The notes under the pieces: model-generated
The model's input: only the letters and a program-made list of their open reading frames with translations
Told to the model about the DNA's origin: nothing
Databases searched by the model: none
Program-made: the position numbers and the translations under genes
NCBI GenBank assembly: GCA_963726405.1
Contig: CAVSCF010000001.1
Coordinates: 62,001 to 126,000 of the forward strand
Source: JAOUJD01 sp963726405
GTDB lineage: Bacteria > Pseudomonadota > Gammaproteobacteria > Burkholderiales > Burkholderiaceae_F
Length of the DNA: 64,000 nt
Direction of reading: 5' to 3'
Shown: positions 41,687-50,451 of the stretch, piece by piece
Layout: each line of letters begins with the position of its first letter
Position numbering within the stretch: position 1 is the first letter of the stretch

Positions 41687-43645
41687 GTGACGGACCCGCA
41701 CCCGTACGGTGCGTGGCCATCGCCGCTGGCGGCTGGCGATATCGCGGCCTCGGCCATCGGGCTCTCGTATGTGACCGCGCACGACGGCCGGTTGTACTGG
41801 ATCGAGTCACGGCCCTCGGAGCGTGGCCGAAACGCGCTGATGTCGGCCGCGCCGGACGGCGCGCTGACCGAACTCACGCCGCCGCCGGTCAACGTCCGAT
41901 CCCGGGTGCACGAGTACGGCGGCCGTCCGTACACGGTCGCCGGCAGCGCGGTGGCGTACGTCGAGTTCAACGATCAGCGCCTGCGCGTCCAGGCGAACGG
42001 CGCGACGTCCGGGCCGCTGACGCCGGACGGCTTCCGCTACGCCGACGGCGCGCCGTCTCCCGATGGCCGCACGATTTACTGGGTCCGTGAAGACCATACC
42101 CGGCCCGGCGAAGCGGTGAACGCCGTCGTCGCGCTGAGCACGGGCGAGGAAGGACCGGGGCACGTGCTGTTCGATGCGGCCGACTTCGTCGCCTGCCCGC
42201 GGCCGAGCGAGGACGGCCGGTTGGCCTTCATGGCCTGGAACCATCCGCACATGCCGTGGGACGGTGCCGCCCTGTATGTCGGTCGCGTCGGCCCCGATGG
42301 AGTGAGCGACCTGCACGTCGTCGCGGGCGGGGCTTCGGCGCCGGATGAAGCGGTGCTGGAGCCGTCGTGGGATCGCGACGGCACGCTCTACTTCCTTTCC
42401 GATCGCAGTGGCTACTGGAACCTCTATCGCTGGCGCGGGACGTCGGTGGAGCAGGTGACCGATCTGGATGCCGACCTTGGCGGCGCGTTGTGGCTGCTCG
42501 GACGGACGACGTACGCGCTGACAGGCGACGGCCGTGCACTGGTCCGCATCTGTCGCAATGCGGTCGACAGCCTCGCACTCGTCGATCTGGAGAGCGGCGC
42601 GGTGAGGACGCTCGCACTGCCCTTCGGCACCTTCGGATCGATCGGTGTGCTGGACGCGCGCACGGGCTTCGCCGTGGCGGCGCCGGACGACGGCCCGCAT
42701 GGACTCATCACGATCGACCTCGCCACGGGTGACTTCCGGACCATACGCAGCGCGGGCAGATCCCTGCTCCCCGCCGAGTTTGTCTCGCGGGCCGAACCGG
42801 TCGAGTTCCGGACGATCCCCGGAGCCGACGGCATCCCGCGCACCGCGCATGCCTTCTTCTTTCCCCCATGCAACCCGCGCTTCACGGGGCCGGCCGGATC
42901 ACGGCCGCCGCTGATCGTGATGCTGCACGGCGGGCCGACCGATCATGCGTCCCGAGCTTTGCACCTTTCGGTCCAGTACTGGACTACGCGCGGCTTCGCG
43001 GTGGTGCACGTCAACTACGGCGGTTCGACCGGATTCGGGCGCGCCTATCGCGACCGGCTGCGTGGCCAGTGGGGTGTCGTCGATCTCCAGGACGCCGTCG
43101 CCGCGGTCGACCACCTGGAGGCGACCGGCCGTGTCGATGGCAGGCGAGTGGCGATCCGCGGCGGCAGCGCCGGGGGCTATACGGTGCTCGCCGGGCTGGC
43201 ATTCACCCGACGTTTCGCGGCCGGCATCAACTACTTCGGCATCAGCGACCTCGAAACCCTCGCATCCGACACCCACAAGTTCGAGAGCCGCTACACGGAC
43301 ACGCTCATCGCGCCGCTGCCGGCGGGGCGCGAGATCTACCGCGCGCGCAGCCCGATCCATCATCTCGACGGCTTCGATGCGGCGCTGATCACGTTCCAGG
43401 GTGACGAGGACAAGGCGGTGCCGCCCGAGCAGAGCCGGGCCATCGTCGCGGCCGTGCGCGCGCGCGGCAGGCCGGTCGCGTACATCGAGTTCAAGGGGGA
43501 GCAGCACGGTTTTCGCGACGCCCGGAACATCGCGCGGGCGCTGGAGGCCGAGTTGTATTTCCTCGGCCGGATCTTCGGCTTCGAGCCCGCCGGCGCCATC
43601 GAGCCGGTCGCGATCGACAACCTGCCGGAGTCCGCCGTCTCCTAG
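41687..43645 (+). CDS. S9 family (prolyl oligopeptidase-like) peptidase
   Basis: A 652-residue cytoplasmic protein. Residues about 1-390 form a WD-like beta-propeller (repeats such as EPSWDRDGTLYFLSDRSGYW), and 400-640 form an alpha/beta-hydrolase domain. The nucleophile is Ser494 in RGGSAGGYT, the acid is the Asp of TFQGDEDKAVP, and the His is in GEQHGFR. PPLIVMLHGGPTDH holds the oxyanion hole. It resembles dipeptidyl-peptidase/acylaminoacyl-peptidase types. No signal peptide is present. GTG 41687 is used, with GAGG upstream. It is 128 bases after dps, across the repeat region. Confidence 0.88.
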   Translation: MTDPHPYGAWPSPLAAGDIAASAIGLSYVTAHDGRLYWIESRPSERGRNALMSAAPDGALTELTPPPVNVRSRVHEYGGRPYTVAGSAVAYVEFNDQRLRVQANGATSGPLTPDGFRYADGAPSPDGRTIYWVREDHTRPGEAVNAVVALSTGEEGPGHVLFDAADFVACPRPSEDGRLAFMAWNHPHMPWDGAALYVGRVGPDGVSDLHVVAGGASAPDEAVLEPSWDRDGTLYFLSDRSGYWNLYRWRGTSVEQVTDLDADLGGALWLLGRTTYALTGDGRALVRICRNAVDSLALVDLESGAVRTLALPFGTFGSIGVLDARTGFAVAAPDDGPHGLITIDLATGDFRTIRSAGRSLLPAEFVSRAEPVEFRTIPGADGIPRTAHAFFFPPCNPRFTGPAGSRPPLIVMLHGGPTDHASRALHLSVQYWTTRGFAVVHVNYGGSTGFGRAYRDRLRGQWGVVDLQDAVAAVDHLEATGRVDGRRVAIRGGSAGGYTVLAGLAFTRRFAAGINYFGISDLETLASDTHKFESRYTDTLIAPLPAGREIYRARSPIHHLDGFDAALITFQGDEDKAVPPEQSRAIVAAVRARGRPVAYIEFKGEQHGFRDARNIARALEAELYFLGRIFGFEPAGAIEPVAIDNLPESAVS

Positions 43646-43704
43646 GGTCCGCGGGAACGCCGGTTGCGCGCGTTGCGGCAACCTGTCGGGATCCGGAGGC
43701 TGGA

Positions 43705-44061
43705 ATGAAGCCGTCATTGCTCGCCGCGGCGCTCGCCGTGGTTTCGCAGCAGGCGCTCGCCATCGACGACGCGCCGGTGCGCCGCAATCAATCGGGTTCG
43801 ATCACCTGCGCGCCGCCTCCCGGTGTCTTCGTCGTCGACGTCGACAACCGCGAACGCACGGTGCGGCTGCGGACTGGCGATGGCGTCCCGGCCGACGTCG
43901 TCGTGGCGGACGACGTGTCGACGCTCAGGCCCGGAGACCGCGTCCAGGTCGACTTCCTGGTGCCCAACGACGCCTCGGAGCGACTCGCCGCTCCGATAGC
44001 GGCGAGGCGGGGCCGCGTTACTTCCTGGCCTTCTCCGCGGCCAGCCGCCGTTCCTTCTTGA
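43705..44061 (+). CDS. Small exported protein of unknown function
   Basis: A 118-residue protein with a clear signal peptide (MKPSLLAAALAVVSQQALA). GGAGG sits before the ATG. The mature domain (GVFVVDVDNRERTVRLRTGD, VVVADDVSTLRPGDRVQVDF) looks like a small beta-barrel of OB or SH3 type. No family is recognised. Its 3' end overlaps the convergent gene by 44 bases, so the last 15 residues (RGRVTSWPSPRPAAVPS region) are probably not conserved. Confidence 0.55.
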   Translation: MKPSLLAAALAVVSQQALAIDDAPVRRNQSGSITCAPPPGVFVVDVDNRERTVRLRTGDGVPADVVVADDVSTLRPGDRVQVDFLVPNDASERLAAPIAARRGRVTSWPSPRPAAVPS

Positions 44062-44551
44062 TGACGGCCTCGTCCATCTCGTCGAAGTTCCGGTTCGCGC
44101 ACTTCTCGACCCAGGCCTGCTGTTCCGTGTTGTGCGCCTGGCTCTTCTCGCGCAGCGCCTTCAGGCGGGCGTTGTAGGCGTCCGTGGCGTCGTCGAGCTT
44201 CGTCGCTTCGTCTTCCAGCGCCTTCTTCGCGCCCTCGACGGCCGGGTCGAAGGCGGCGATCTTCTTCTTCAGTTCGGCGTCCAGGGCCTTCACCTGGTCC
44301 CGCTGCTGGTCGAGAGCGACCTGTTCCTGCTCGACCCGCGTGCGGGCCTCCTTCAGGCGGTCCTGCTCGTTCATGCAGGTGCGCAGTTCGTCGCGCGTCA
44401 AGAGATTCGGACGGGTCTTGGGCGCGGTGGCCTTCGCGGGGGGCTTCGTCGCCGTCGCGCCCTGGGCACTCGCCGGTTGCGCGAGGAGCAGAGCGGCGAA
44501 CGCGCTGGCTGCCAGCGCCGCCCAGTACGGTCGGGAAGTGTTGTGTTGCAT
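44018..44551 (-). CDS. Exported coiled-coil protein
   Basis: A 177-residue protein with a signal peptide (cleavage after PASAQ). Most of the mature chain is a charged helix with heptads (RLKEARTRVEQEQVALDQQR, then DQVKALDAELKKKIAAFDPA), predicted to be a long coiled coil. Two Cys (TCMNEQ near the start, EKCANRNF near the end) could pair or link subunits. It is convergent with, and overlaps, the preceding small exported protein gene. No function can be assigned. Confidence 0.7.
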   Translation of the reverse strand: MQHNTSRPYWAALAASAFAALLLAQPASAQGATATKPPAKATAPKTRPNLLTRDELRTCMNEQDRLKEARTRVEQEQVALDQQRDQVKALDAELKKKIAAFDPAVEGAKKALEDEATKLDDATDAYNARLKALREKSQAHNTEQQAWVEKCANRNFDEMDEAVIKKERRLAAEKARK

Positions 44552-44608
44552 GGTGCAAATCCGGGTTCGGTGAAGGGCGAAACGATAGCAGCCGCCGGCC
44601 GCGCGGGC

Positions 44609-44920
44609 CTAGGCGCTCGCCTTGCGGCGGCCGCCGGTGGCCGGTGCCGCCCCTCGGTTTCGCTCGCAATCTTCGACTTGAAGAAGCAATTCCAGGCGCC
44701 GCGTTCGCTTGACGTCCTGCCAGTGCACGCCTTCGATCGCGCCGACGAGCGCGTAGAGCATGTTCAGGCTGACGCCGCCGCGCGCGCGCTTGAGGGCGAC
44801 ATACGCGGGAACGGCTCCGGCGGCGCGCAGGTCGGCGACGCTGTGGATGCCGATGGCCGCCAGCCACTCACGGCTTTTCGGCCCCAGGTTCCGCAGGTCG
44901 GAGACGGGTTCGGCGCTCAC
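44609..44920 (-). CDS. TfoX C-terminal domain protein
   Basis: A 103-residue protein consisting of the TfoX C-terminal (helix-hairpin-helix-like) domain: LRNLGPKSREWLAAIGIHSV followed by ADLRAAGAVPAYVALKRA. The N-terminal TfoX domain is absent. In gamma-proteobacteria TfoX activates competence, but stand-alone C-terminal domains have no known role. GTG 44920 begins 8 bases after the lrgB stop, so it is the last gene of the glc-lrg operon. Confidence 0.8.
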   Translation of the reverse strand: MSAEPVSDLRNLGPKSREWLAAIGIHSVADLRAAGAVPAYVALKRARGGVSLNMLYALVGAIEGVHWQDVKRTRRLELLLQVEDCERNRGAAPATGGRRKASA

Positions 44921-44928
44921 GCTCGGCG

Positions 44929-45660
44929 TCAACGCGCGAGATCGACCAGCCAGGGCGCCAGCCACGGCGCGATGAACGCGGTCAGCAGCGCAGTCAGCCC
45001 CATGGCGAGGCCGGCGAATGCGCCCATCTCTTCGCTGACCTGGAACGCGCGCGCGGTGCCGATGCCGTGCGCGGCGACACCGACGGCGAAGCCGCGGGTC
45101 GGATGCGCGGCGATGCCGATCAGGTTCAGCAGCGGCCGCGCGATGATCGCGCCGGTCATTCCGGTGAGGATCACGAACACGGCGGTCAGCGACGGCAGGC
45201 CGCCGATCTTCTCGGCGATGCCCATCGCGATCGGCGTCGTCACCGACTTCGGGGCGAGCGACAGCAGCGTCTGGCGGCTGGCCCCAAGCGACCACGCGAT
45301 GGCGACGGCCGAGACGATCGCCGTCACGACGCCGGCGGCGAGGCCGAGCGTCAGCGGCAGCCACAGCCGCTTCAGCTTCGCGCGCTGCTCGTAGAGGGGG
45401 ATCGCGAGCGCGACGGTGGCCGGGCCCAGCAGGAAGTGCACGAACTGCGCGCCCTCGAAGTACGTTGCGTACGGAGTACGGGTAAGGGTCAGGACGAGCA
45501 CGAGCAGCGCGACGGCGATAGCGACCGGGTTCGCCAGCGGATTGAAGCGGACCCGCTCGTACAGGCGATAGGCCAGCAGGTACGCGAGCAGCGTCACGGT
45601 GAGCCCGAGCAGCGGCGTCGCCGAAAGGTAGACCCAGATCTCGCCGAGTTGCCGCGTCAT
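44929..45660 (-). CDS. lrgB: LrgB/CidB family membrane protein
   Basis: A 243-residue protein with about seven transmembrane segments and the LrgB stretch LAPKSVTTPIAMGIAEKIGG, followed by GVAAHGIGTARAFQVSEEMG. LrgA and LrgB were first seen as murein-hydrolase regulators in Staphylococcus. The plant fusion PLGG1 transports glycolate/glycerate, and Bacillus PftAB (LrgAB-like) transports pyruvate. The start overlaps lrgA by four bases, and the operon begins with glcDEF, so glycolate or a related small acid is the likely substrate. Confidence 0.88.
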   Translation of the reverse strand: MTRQLGEIWVYLSATPLLGLTVTLLAYLLAYRLYERVRFNPLANPVAIAVALLVLVLTLTRTPYATYFEGAQFVHFLLGPATVALAIPLYEQRAKLKRLWLPLTLGLAAGVVTAIVSAVAIAWSLGASRQTLLSLAPKSVTTPIAMGIAEKIGGLPSLTAVFVILTGMTGAIIARPLLNLIGIAAHPTRGFAVGVAAHGIGTARAFQVSEEMGAFAGLAMGLTALLTAFIAPWLAPWLVDLAR

Positions 45661-46013
45661 CCGGGCGGCTCCTGCGCGAGCGCGCGTGCGCTCCACTTGA
45701 TCACCAGGGCCGTGACGACGATCGCGAGCGCCGTGCTCCCGAGCAGTGCAACGACGATCGGCAGCCATTCGTTGGCGATGCGCGTCACGTGCAGCATCAC
45801 GCCGACGCCGGCCGGCACGAACAGCAGCGACAGGTGCTTCAGCAGTTCGACGCAGGTGGGACGCAGCCCCGCCACGGCGGGTTCGTTGAGCAGCAGGTAC
45901 GCGAGCAGCAGCGCCATGCCGAGCACGGGTCCCGGTATCGGCAGCGCGAGCGCGTATGTGATGACCTCGCCGACCGTCTGGAACACGAGCAGCGTGGCGA
46001 GCGCCTGCAGCAT
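45657..46013 (-). CDS. lrgA: LrgA/CidA family membrane protein
   Basis: A 118-residue holin-like protein with four hydrophobic segments. LPIPGPVLGMALLLAYLLL is the family's conserved PGPVLGM region, and LLFVPAGVGVMLHV follows. It partners LrgB, whose gene overlaps its stop codon. It lies 16 bases downstream of glcF, so transporter and dehydrogenase genes are on one transcript. Confidence 0.88.
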   Translation of the reverse strand: MLQALATLLVFQTVGEVITYALALPIPGPVLGMALLLAYLLLNEPAVAGLRPTCVELLKHLSLLFVPAGVGVMLHVTRIANEWLPIVVALLGSTALAIVVTALVIKWSARALAQEPPG

Positions 46014-46029
46014 CGTGCGGGTTCGCGGG

Positions 46030-47269
46030 CTAGCGCGCGGCGAGCCGCTCGTCCAGCCACTCGATCCAGTGCATCACGCGCGTGTCGGTGCCGCTCGCGA
46101 GATGGGTGATGCAGCCGATGTTGGCCGACAGGATCACGTCCGGCTTCGGCGCCTGCAGGTGGTCGAGGCGGCGGTCGCGCAGTTCGGTGGCGAGCTCCGA
46201 CTGCAGCACCGAGTACGTGCCGGCCGAGCCGCAGCAGAAGTGCAGCTCGCCCACCGGCGGCACCTGCGCGCCGAGCGACGTGAGCAGCGCCTCCACCGCG
46301 CCCTTGACCTTGAGCCCGTGCTGCAGCGTGCACGGCGGATGGAACACCACGCGCCCCTCGAGCGGCGCGGCGAGCGCCTGTTTCAGCTCGGCGGCGAGCA
46401 ACGGCAGCAGTTCGGCCGGGTCCTTCGCCATGGCGCTGATGCGTTCGGCCTTCTTCGCGTAGGCCGGATCGCGCGCGAGCAGGTGCGCGTACTCGCGAAC
46501 CTGCAGGCCGCACCCGCTGGCGTTGACGACGATCGCGATCACGCCTTCCGCCTCGGCGTCCTTGATGTACGGCCACCAGGCATCGATGTTCCGGCGCGCA
46601 TCGTCGAGCCCGCCGTCGTGGTCGTTGAGGTGGTAGCGGATGGCTCCGCAACAGCCGGCGGCCTTCGGTCGCAGCGTTTCGATGCCCAGCGCGTCGAGCA
46701 CGCGCGCGGTCGCCGTATTGATGTTCGGCGCCATCGCCGGCTGCACGCAGCCTTCGAGCAGCAGCACCTTCTTCTCGTGGGTGCGCGCCGGCCAGGCGCC
46801 CGGGGGCGTGCGCTCCGGCACCTTGGCCTTCAGCGAGGCCGGCAGCAGCGGACGCACGAGCTGGCCTACCGCCATCGCCGGGAGCGAACGCGACGCTCGT
46901 CAGGCCTTCCTTCAGCGCGGTGCGCATCAGTCGCTCGCCGGCCGGGCGGACCACGTGGTCGTCGACGATCTTGCGGCCGATGTCGACCAGGCGGCCGTAC
47001 TGCACGCCCGACGGGCAGGTGGTCTCGCAGTTGCGGCAGGTGAGGCAGCGGTCGAGGTGGATCTGCGTGGAGCGCGTGACCTCCTTGCCCTCCAGCACCT
47101 GCTTCATCAGGTAGATGCGGCCGCGCGGTCCGTCGAGTTCGTCGCCGAGCAGCTGGTAGGTCGGACACGTCGCCGTGCAGAAGCCGCAGTGCACGCACTT
47201 GCGCAGGATGGCGTCCGCCTCCTTGCCCTCGGGTGTGTTGCGGATGAAGTCGGCGAGTGCGGTCTGCAT
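46030..47269 (-). pseudogene. glcF: Glycolate dehydrogenase iron-sulfur subunit GlcF, one frameshift
   Basis: Both halves are well conserved. The N-terminal half has two 4Fe-4S motifs (CVHCGFCTATCPTY and CLTCRNCETTCPSG); the C-terminal half has CCG motifs (AAGCCGAIRYHL and FCCGSAGTY). They are in different frames. The break is at about 46878-46882, within CTCCCGGCGATGG on the coding strand: removing one C or G gives TSVAFAPAMAVGQLVRPLL, as expected for GlcF. Total length is 3n+1. GlcF passes electrons from the GlcDE flavoproteins to the quinone pool. It may be a sequencing error over a working gene. Confidence 0.85.
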
Positions 47270-48325
47270 CAGAACTCTGGGTACAGTCGGCCGGGATTGA
47301 AGATGCCGGCCGGATCGAATTCGGCTTTCATTCGTCGGTGGATGGCCGCCAGCGCGGGCGGCAGCGGGTGGAACGTCGAGCGGCGATCGCCGCCGCGGAA
47401 CTGCGTGGCGTGGCCGCCAGCGGCCTCGACGCGCGACCGCAGTTTGTCCGCCGGCTCGCTCGTCCAGACCCAGCGCTGGCCGCCGCTCCATTCGGCGAGC
47501 GTCGCTCCGAGGTCGAGCGGGCCGGTCGTCGGCGGCACGGCCAGGCGCCACAGCGTGCCGCGGCCCTGCTGAAAGAAGGCATGCGATTGCTCGCGCAGTT
47601 CCGCCCAGAGCAGCGCCGCCTCCGGCACGTCCGTCCCGCCCATCTTCGCGTGGGCCGCGCGCACCCCGGCAGCGGCACCGGACAGGCGCACATACAGCTG
47701 TCCGTCCCACCAGGCCGTGCCGGACACGGGCAATGGCTGGCCGCCCCATTCGTTGACGCGGCGGATCGACTCGGCCTCGTTCATCTCGAACAGCAGCGTC
47801 TGCTCGGCGACCGGCCGCGGCAGCACCTTCAGCGACACCTCGACGATCACGCCCAGTGTGCCCAGCGAACCGGCGAGGGCGCGCGAGACGTCGTATCCGG
47901 CGACGTTCTTCATCACGCGGCCGCCGAACGACAGGACCTGGCCGCGGCCGTCGAGCAGTCGCGCACCCAGCACGAAATCGCGCGCCGCACCGGCCGCCGC
48001 CCGCCGCGGACCGGCCAGGCCGGCAGAGATGGTGCCGCCCACGGTGGCTCCGGCGCCGAAATGCGGCGGCTCGAAGGGGAGCATCTGGCTCTGGCCGGCG
48101 AGCACGTGCTCCAGTTCAGCGAGGGACGTGCCGCCGCGCACCGTGACGACGAGTTCGGTCGGCTCATAGTCGACGACCCCGCTCACCGCGCGTACGTCGA
48201 AGACGTCTCCGCGAGGTTCGTTGCCGTAGAACCCCTTGGTGCCCGCCGCCGACCAGGGCCAGCGGCGACTTCGACGCGGCCGCCGCGCGCACGCCTTCCT
48301 GCAACGCCTGCAGAGTGGATTCCAT
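47269..48325 (-). pseudogene. glcE: Glycolate dehydrogenase subunit GlcE, one frameshift
   Basis: The gene should start at ATG 48325 (MESTLQALQEGVRAAAASKS, then PLALVGGG). It then breaks in the GGCGGCGGGCACC tract at about 48240-48246. Removing one G joins VGGG to TKGFYGNEPRGDVFDV and SGVVDYEPTELVVTVRGG, the FAD-binding region. The rest, to NPGRLYPEF, is intact. Length is 3n+1. An alternative is a late start at 48186, but that would drop the first FAD-binding strands. GlcE is the second flavoprotein subunit of glycolate oxidase. Its start lies 3 bases after the glcD stop, and its end overlaps glcF. Confidence 0.85.
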
Positions 48326-48327
48326 GG

Positions 48328-49861
48328 TCAGAAGCGGGGCAGTTCGGGGAACTTCAGCGCGCCGGCGTGCACGTGCATCTTCCCGTACTCCGCGCACCGG
48401 TTGAGGGTGGGAATCGCCTTGCCGGGGTTCAGCAGGCCGGGCGGATCGAAGGCGCGCTTCACCGCGAAGAACGCCTCGAGCGTGGCGGCGTCGAACTGCA
48501 GGCACATCTGGTGGATCTTCTCGACACCGACCCCGTGCTCGCCCGTCACCGTGCCGCCCACCGCGATCGACAGCTCGAGGATCTCGAAGCCGAACTCCTC
48601 GGCCCGCACCACCGAATCCGGATCGTTGGCGTCGAACATGATGAGCGGATGCAGGTTGCCGTCGCCCGCGTGGAACACGTTGGCGCAGCGCAGGTTGTAC
48701 TTCTTCTCCATGGCGGCGATGGCCTTCAGGACCTCGCCCAGGCGCTTGCGCGGAATCGTGCCGTCCATGCAGTAGTAGTCGGGCGAGATGCGGCCGACCG
48801 CGGGGAAGGCCGCCTTGCGGCCGGCCCAGAAGCGCAGGCGCTCGGGTTCCGTCTGCGACACCGTCAGGTGCGTGGCGCCGCGCGTGTCGAGCACCGCCTT
48901 CATGCGCTCGATCTCTTCGGCGACTTCCTCGGGCGTGCCGTCGGACTCGACCAGCAGGATCGCCTCGGCGTTCAGGTCGTAGCCGGCTTTCACGAAGGGC
49001 TCGACGGCCGCCGTCGCCGGCTTGTCCATCATCTCCATGCCGGCGGGGATGATGCCGGCCGCGATCACCGCGGCCACGGCATCGCCGCCTTTCTCGACGT
49101 CGTCGAACGACGCCATGATCACCTGCTGCTTGATCGGCTTGGGCACCAGCTTGACCGTCGCTTCGGTGATGACCAGCAGCATGCCCTCGGAGCCGACCAC
49201 GAGCGAGAGCAGGTCGTAGCCCGCGGCATCCGGCGCTTCGGAGCCGACCTCAACGACGGCGCCGTCGATCGCCACGCCGCGCACGCGCAGCACGTTCTGC
49301 AGCGTCAGCCCGTACTTGAGGCAGTGCACGCCTCCCGGAGTTCTCGGCGATGTTGCCGCCGATCGTGCAGGCGATCTGGCTCGACGGATCCGGCGCGTAA
49401 TACAGGCCGAGATGCACCACCGCTTCGGAGATCGCCGAGTTGCGCACGCCGGGCTGCACGACGGCCGTGCGCGCGAGCGGATCGATGCGCAGGATGCGGT
49501 TGAATTTGGCGAGCGACAGCAGCACGCCCTGGCCGTGCGGCAGCGCTCCGCCGGACAGACCGGTCCCCGCACCGCGCGGGACGATCGGCACGCCGAGGTC
49601 GAAGCACGTGCGGGCAATGCGCGAAACCTGCTCCTCGGTCTCGGGCAGCGCTACCACCATCGGCACCTGGCGATAGAGCGTCAGGCCGTCGCATTCGTAG
49701 GGCCGCGTGTCCTCCTCGCGCCAGAGGACACAGTGCTCGGGCAGGAAGGCGCGCAGGGCAGCCACGACCGCGCGCTGGCGTTCCAGGTCGACGGCTCCGG
49801 TGCCCTCCAGCGGGATGCGCTCGGCGAGCATCTTGGGAGGATTGGTGCGAGGGGCGTTCAT
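48328..49861 (-). pseudogene. glcD: Glycolate dehydrogenase catalytic subunit GlcD, one frameshift
   Basis: The coding sequence runs from ATG 49861 (MNAPRTNPPKMLAERIPLEG) through the FAD motif VPRGAGTGLSGGALP to GGNIAENSG, then shifts frame within TCCGGGAGGC at about 49334-49338. Removing one G restores NSGGVHCLKYGLT, the invariant PCMH-type flavoprotein stretch. The remainder has GGTVTGEHGVGVEKI and NPGKAIP, as in GlcD (about 500 residues). Length is 3n+1. GlcD oxidises glycolate or D-lactate to glyoxylate or pyruvate. First gene of the glcDEF-lrgAB operon. Confidence 0.87.
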
Positions 49862-49989
49862 CGCCGGAGAGATTACACGCGAGGGCGGCCGCGAACACGG
49901 CGCGCCGGAACGGCACAGTCTTTACCTGGATGCATCAATCGGGCGAGACGGGTCCGGGCCTTGGGTACCATCGCGACCGGGAGGAACGC

Positions 49990-50337
49990 ATGGACAAACG
50001 ATGGATGGCCGCGCTGCTCGTCAGCGCGCTGAGTGGCGCCTGTCCCGCGCAGGACGCCGCCAGGGGACGCAATCTCTTCATGGACACCCGCGCCGCCACC
50101 GGCAAGGCGGTCGGCAACTGCGTCGGCTGCCATGCGAACCAGGACGCGTTGCGCGGGATGATCGCCAACCGCGGCGGCAATCCGGACGAACAGCGGTTCG
50201 TGCGCGGCGTGCTCCAGAAGTCCATCGACGGCGCGGTGACCGGCGCGGCCAGCGCGAAGGCGCAGTACCGCGGCGTGCTGACGCCGAAGGACCTCGACGA
50301 CCTCGCCGCCTACATCGCCAAGGCGCGTGCGACGTGA
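49990..50337 (+). CDS. Exported monoheme cytochrome c
   Basis: A 115-residue protein with a signal peptide (MDKRWMAALLVSALSGACPA) and one class I cytochrome c domain, with heme site CVGCH and a C-terminal helix LTPKDLDDLAAYIAKA. GAGGAA lies before ATG 49990. It is divergent from glcD and convergent with the D-lactate dehydrogenase gene. It may take electrons from one of these oxidases, but this is inferred from position alone. Confidence 0.83.
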   Translation: MDKRWMAALLVSALSGACPAQDAARGRNLFMDTRAATGKAVGNCVGCHANQDALRGMIANRGGNPDEQRFVRGVLQKSIDGAVTGAASAKAQYRGVLTPKDLDDLAAYIAKARAT

Positions 50338-50451
50338 CAAGGCGGCCTCACGCCCCGTAGGACGGATCGACACGGTCGAGCTTGCGCAGCAGCGCGACGG
50401 TTTCGAGCGCCTGCAGGCAATGCAGTGGTGGCAGGCGTTTCATGGCCGCGG

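Noticed and set aside
48164..48505. Separate small gene at the start of glcE
   Set aside because: Its residues continue the glcE domain once one base is removed, so it is the shifted 5' part of glcE.
50348..50443. A 31-residue minus-strand frame (MKRLPPLHCLQALETVALLR...) resembling the start of a GcvA-type LysR regulator
   Set aside because: It is too short to judge, has no helix-turn-helix and ends at once; the similarity may be chance.
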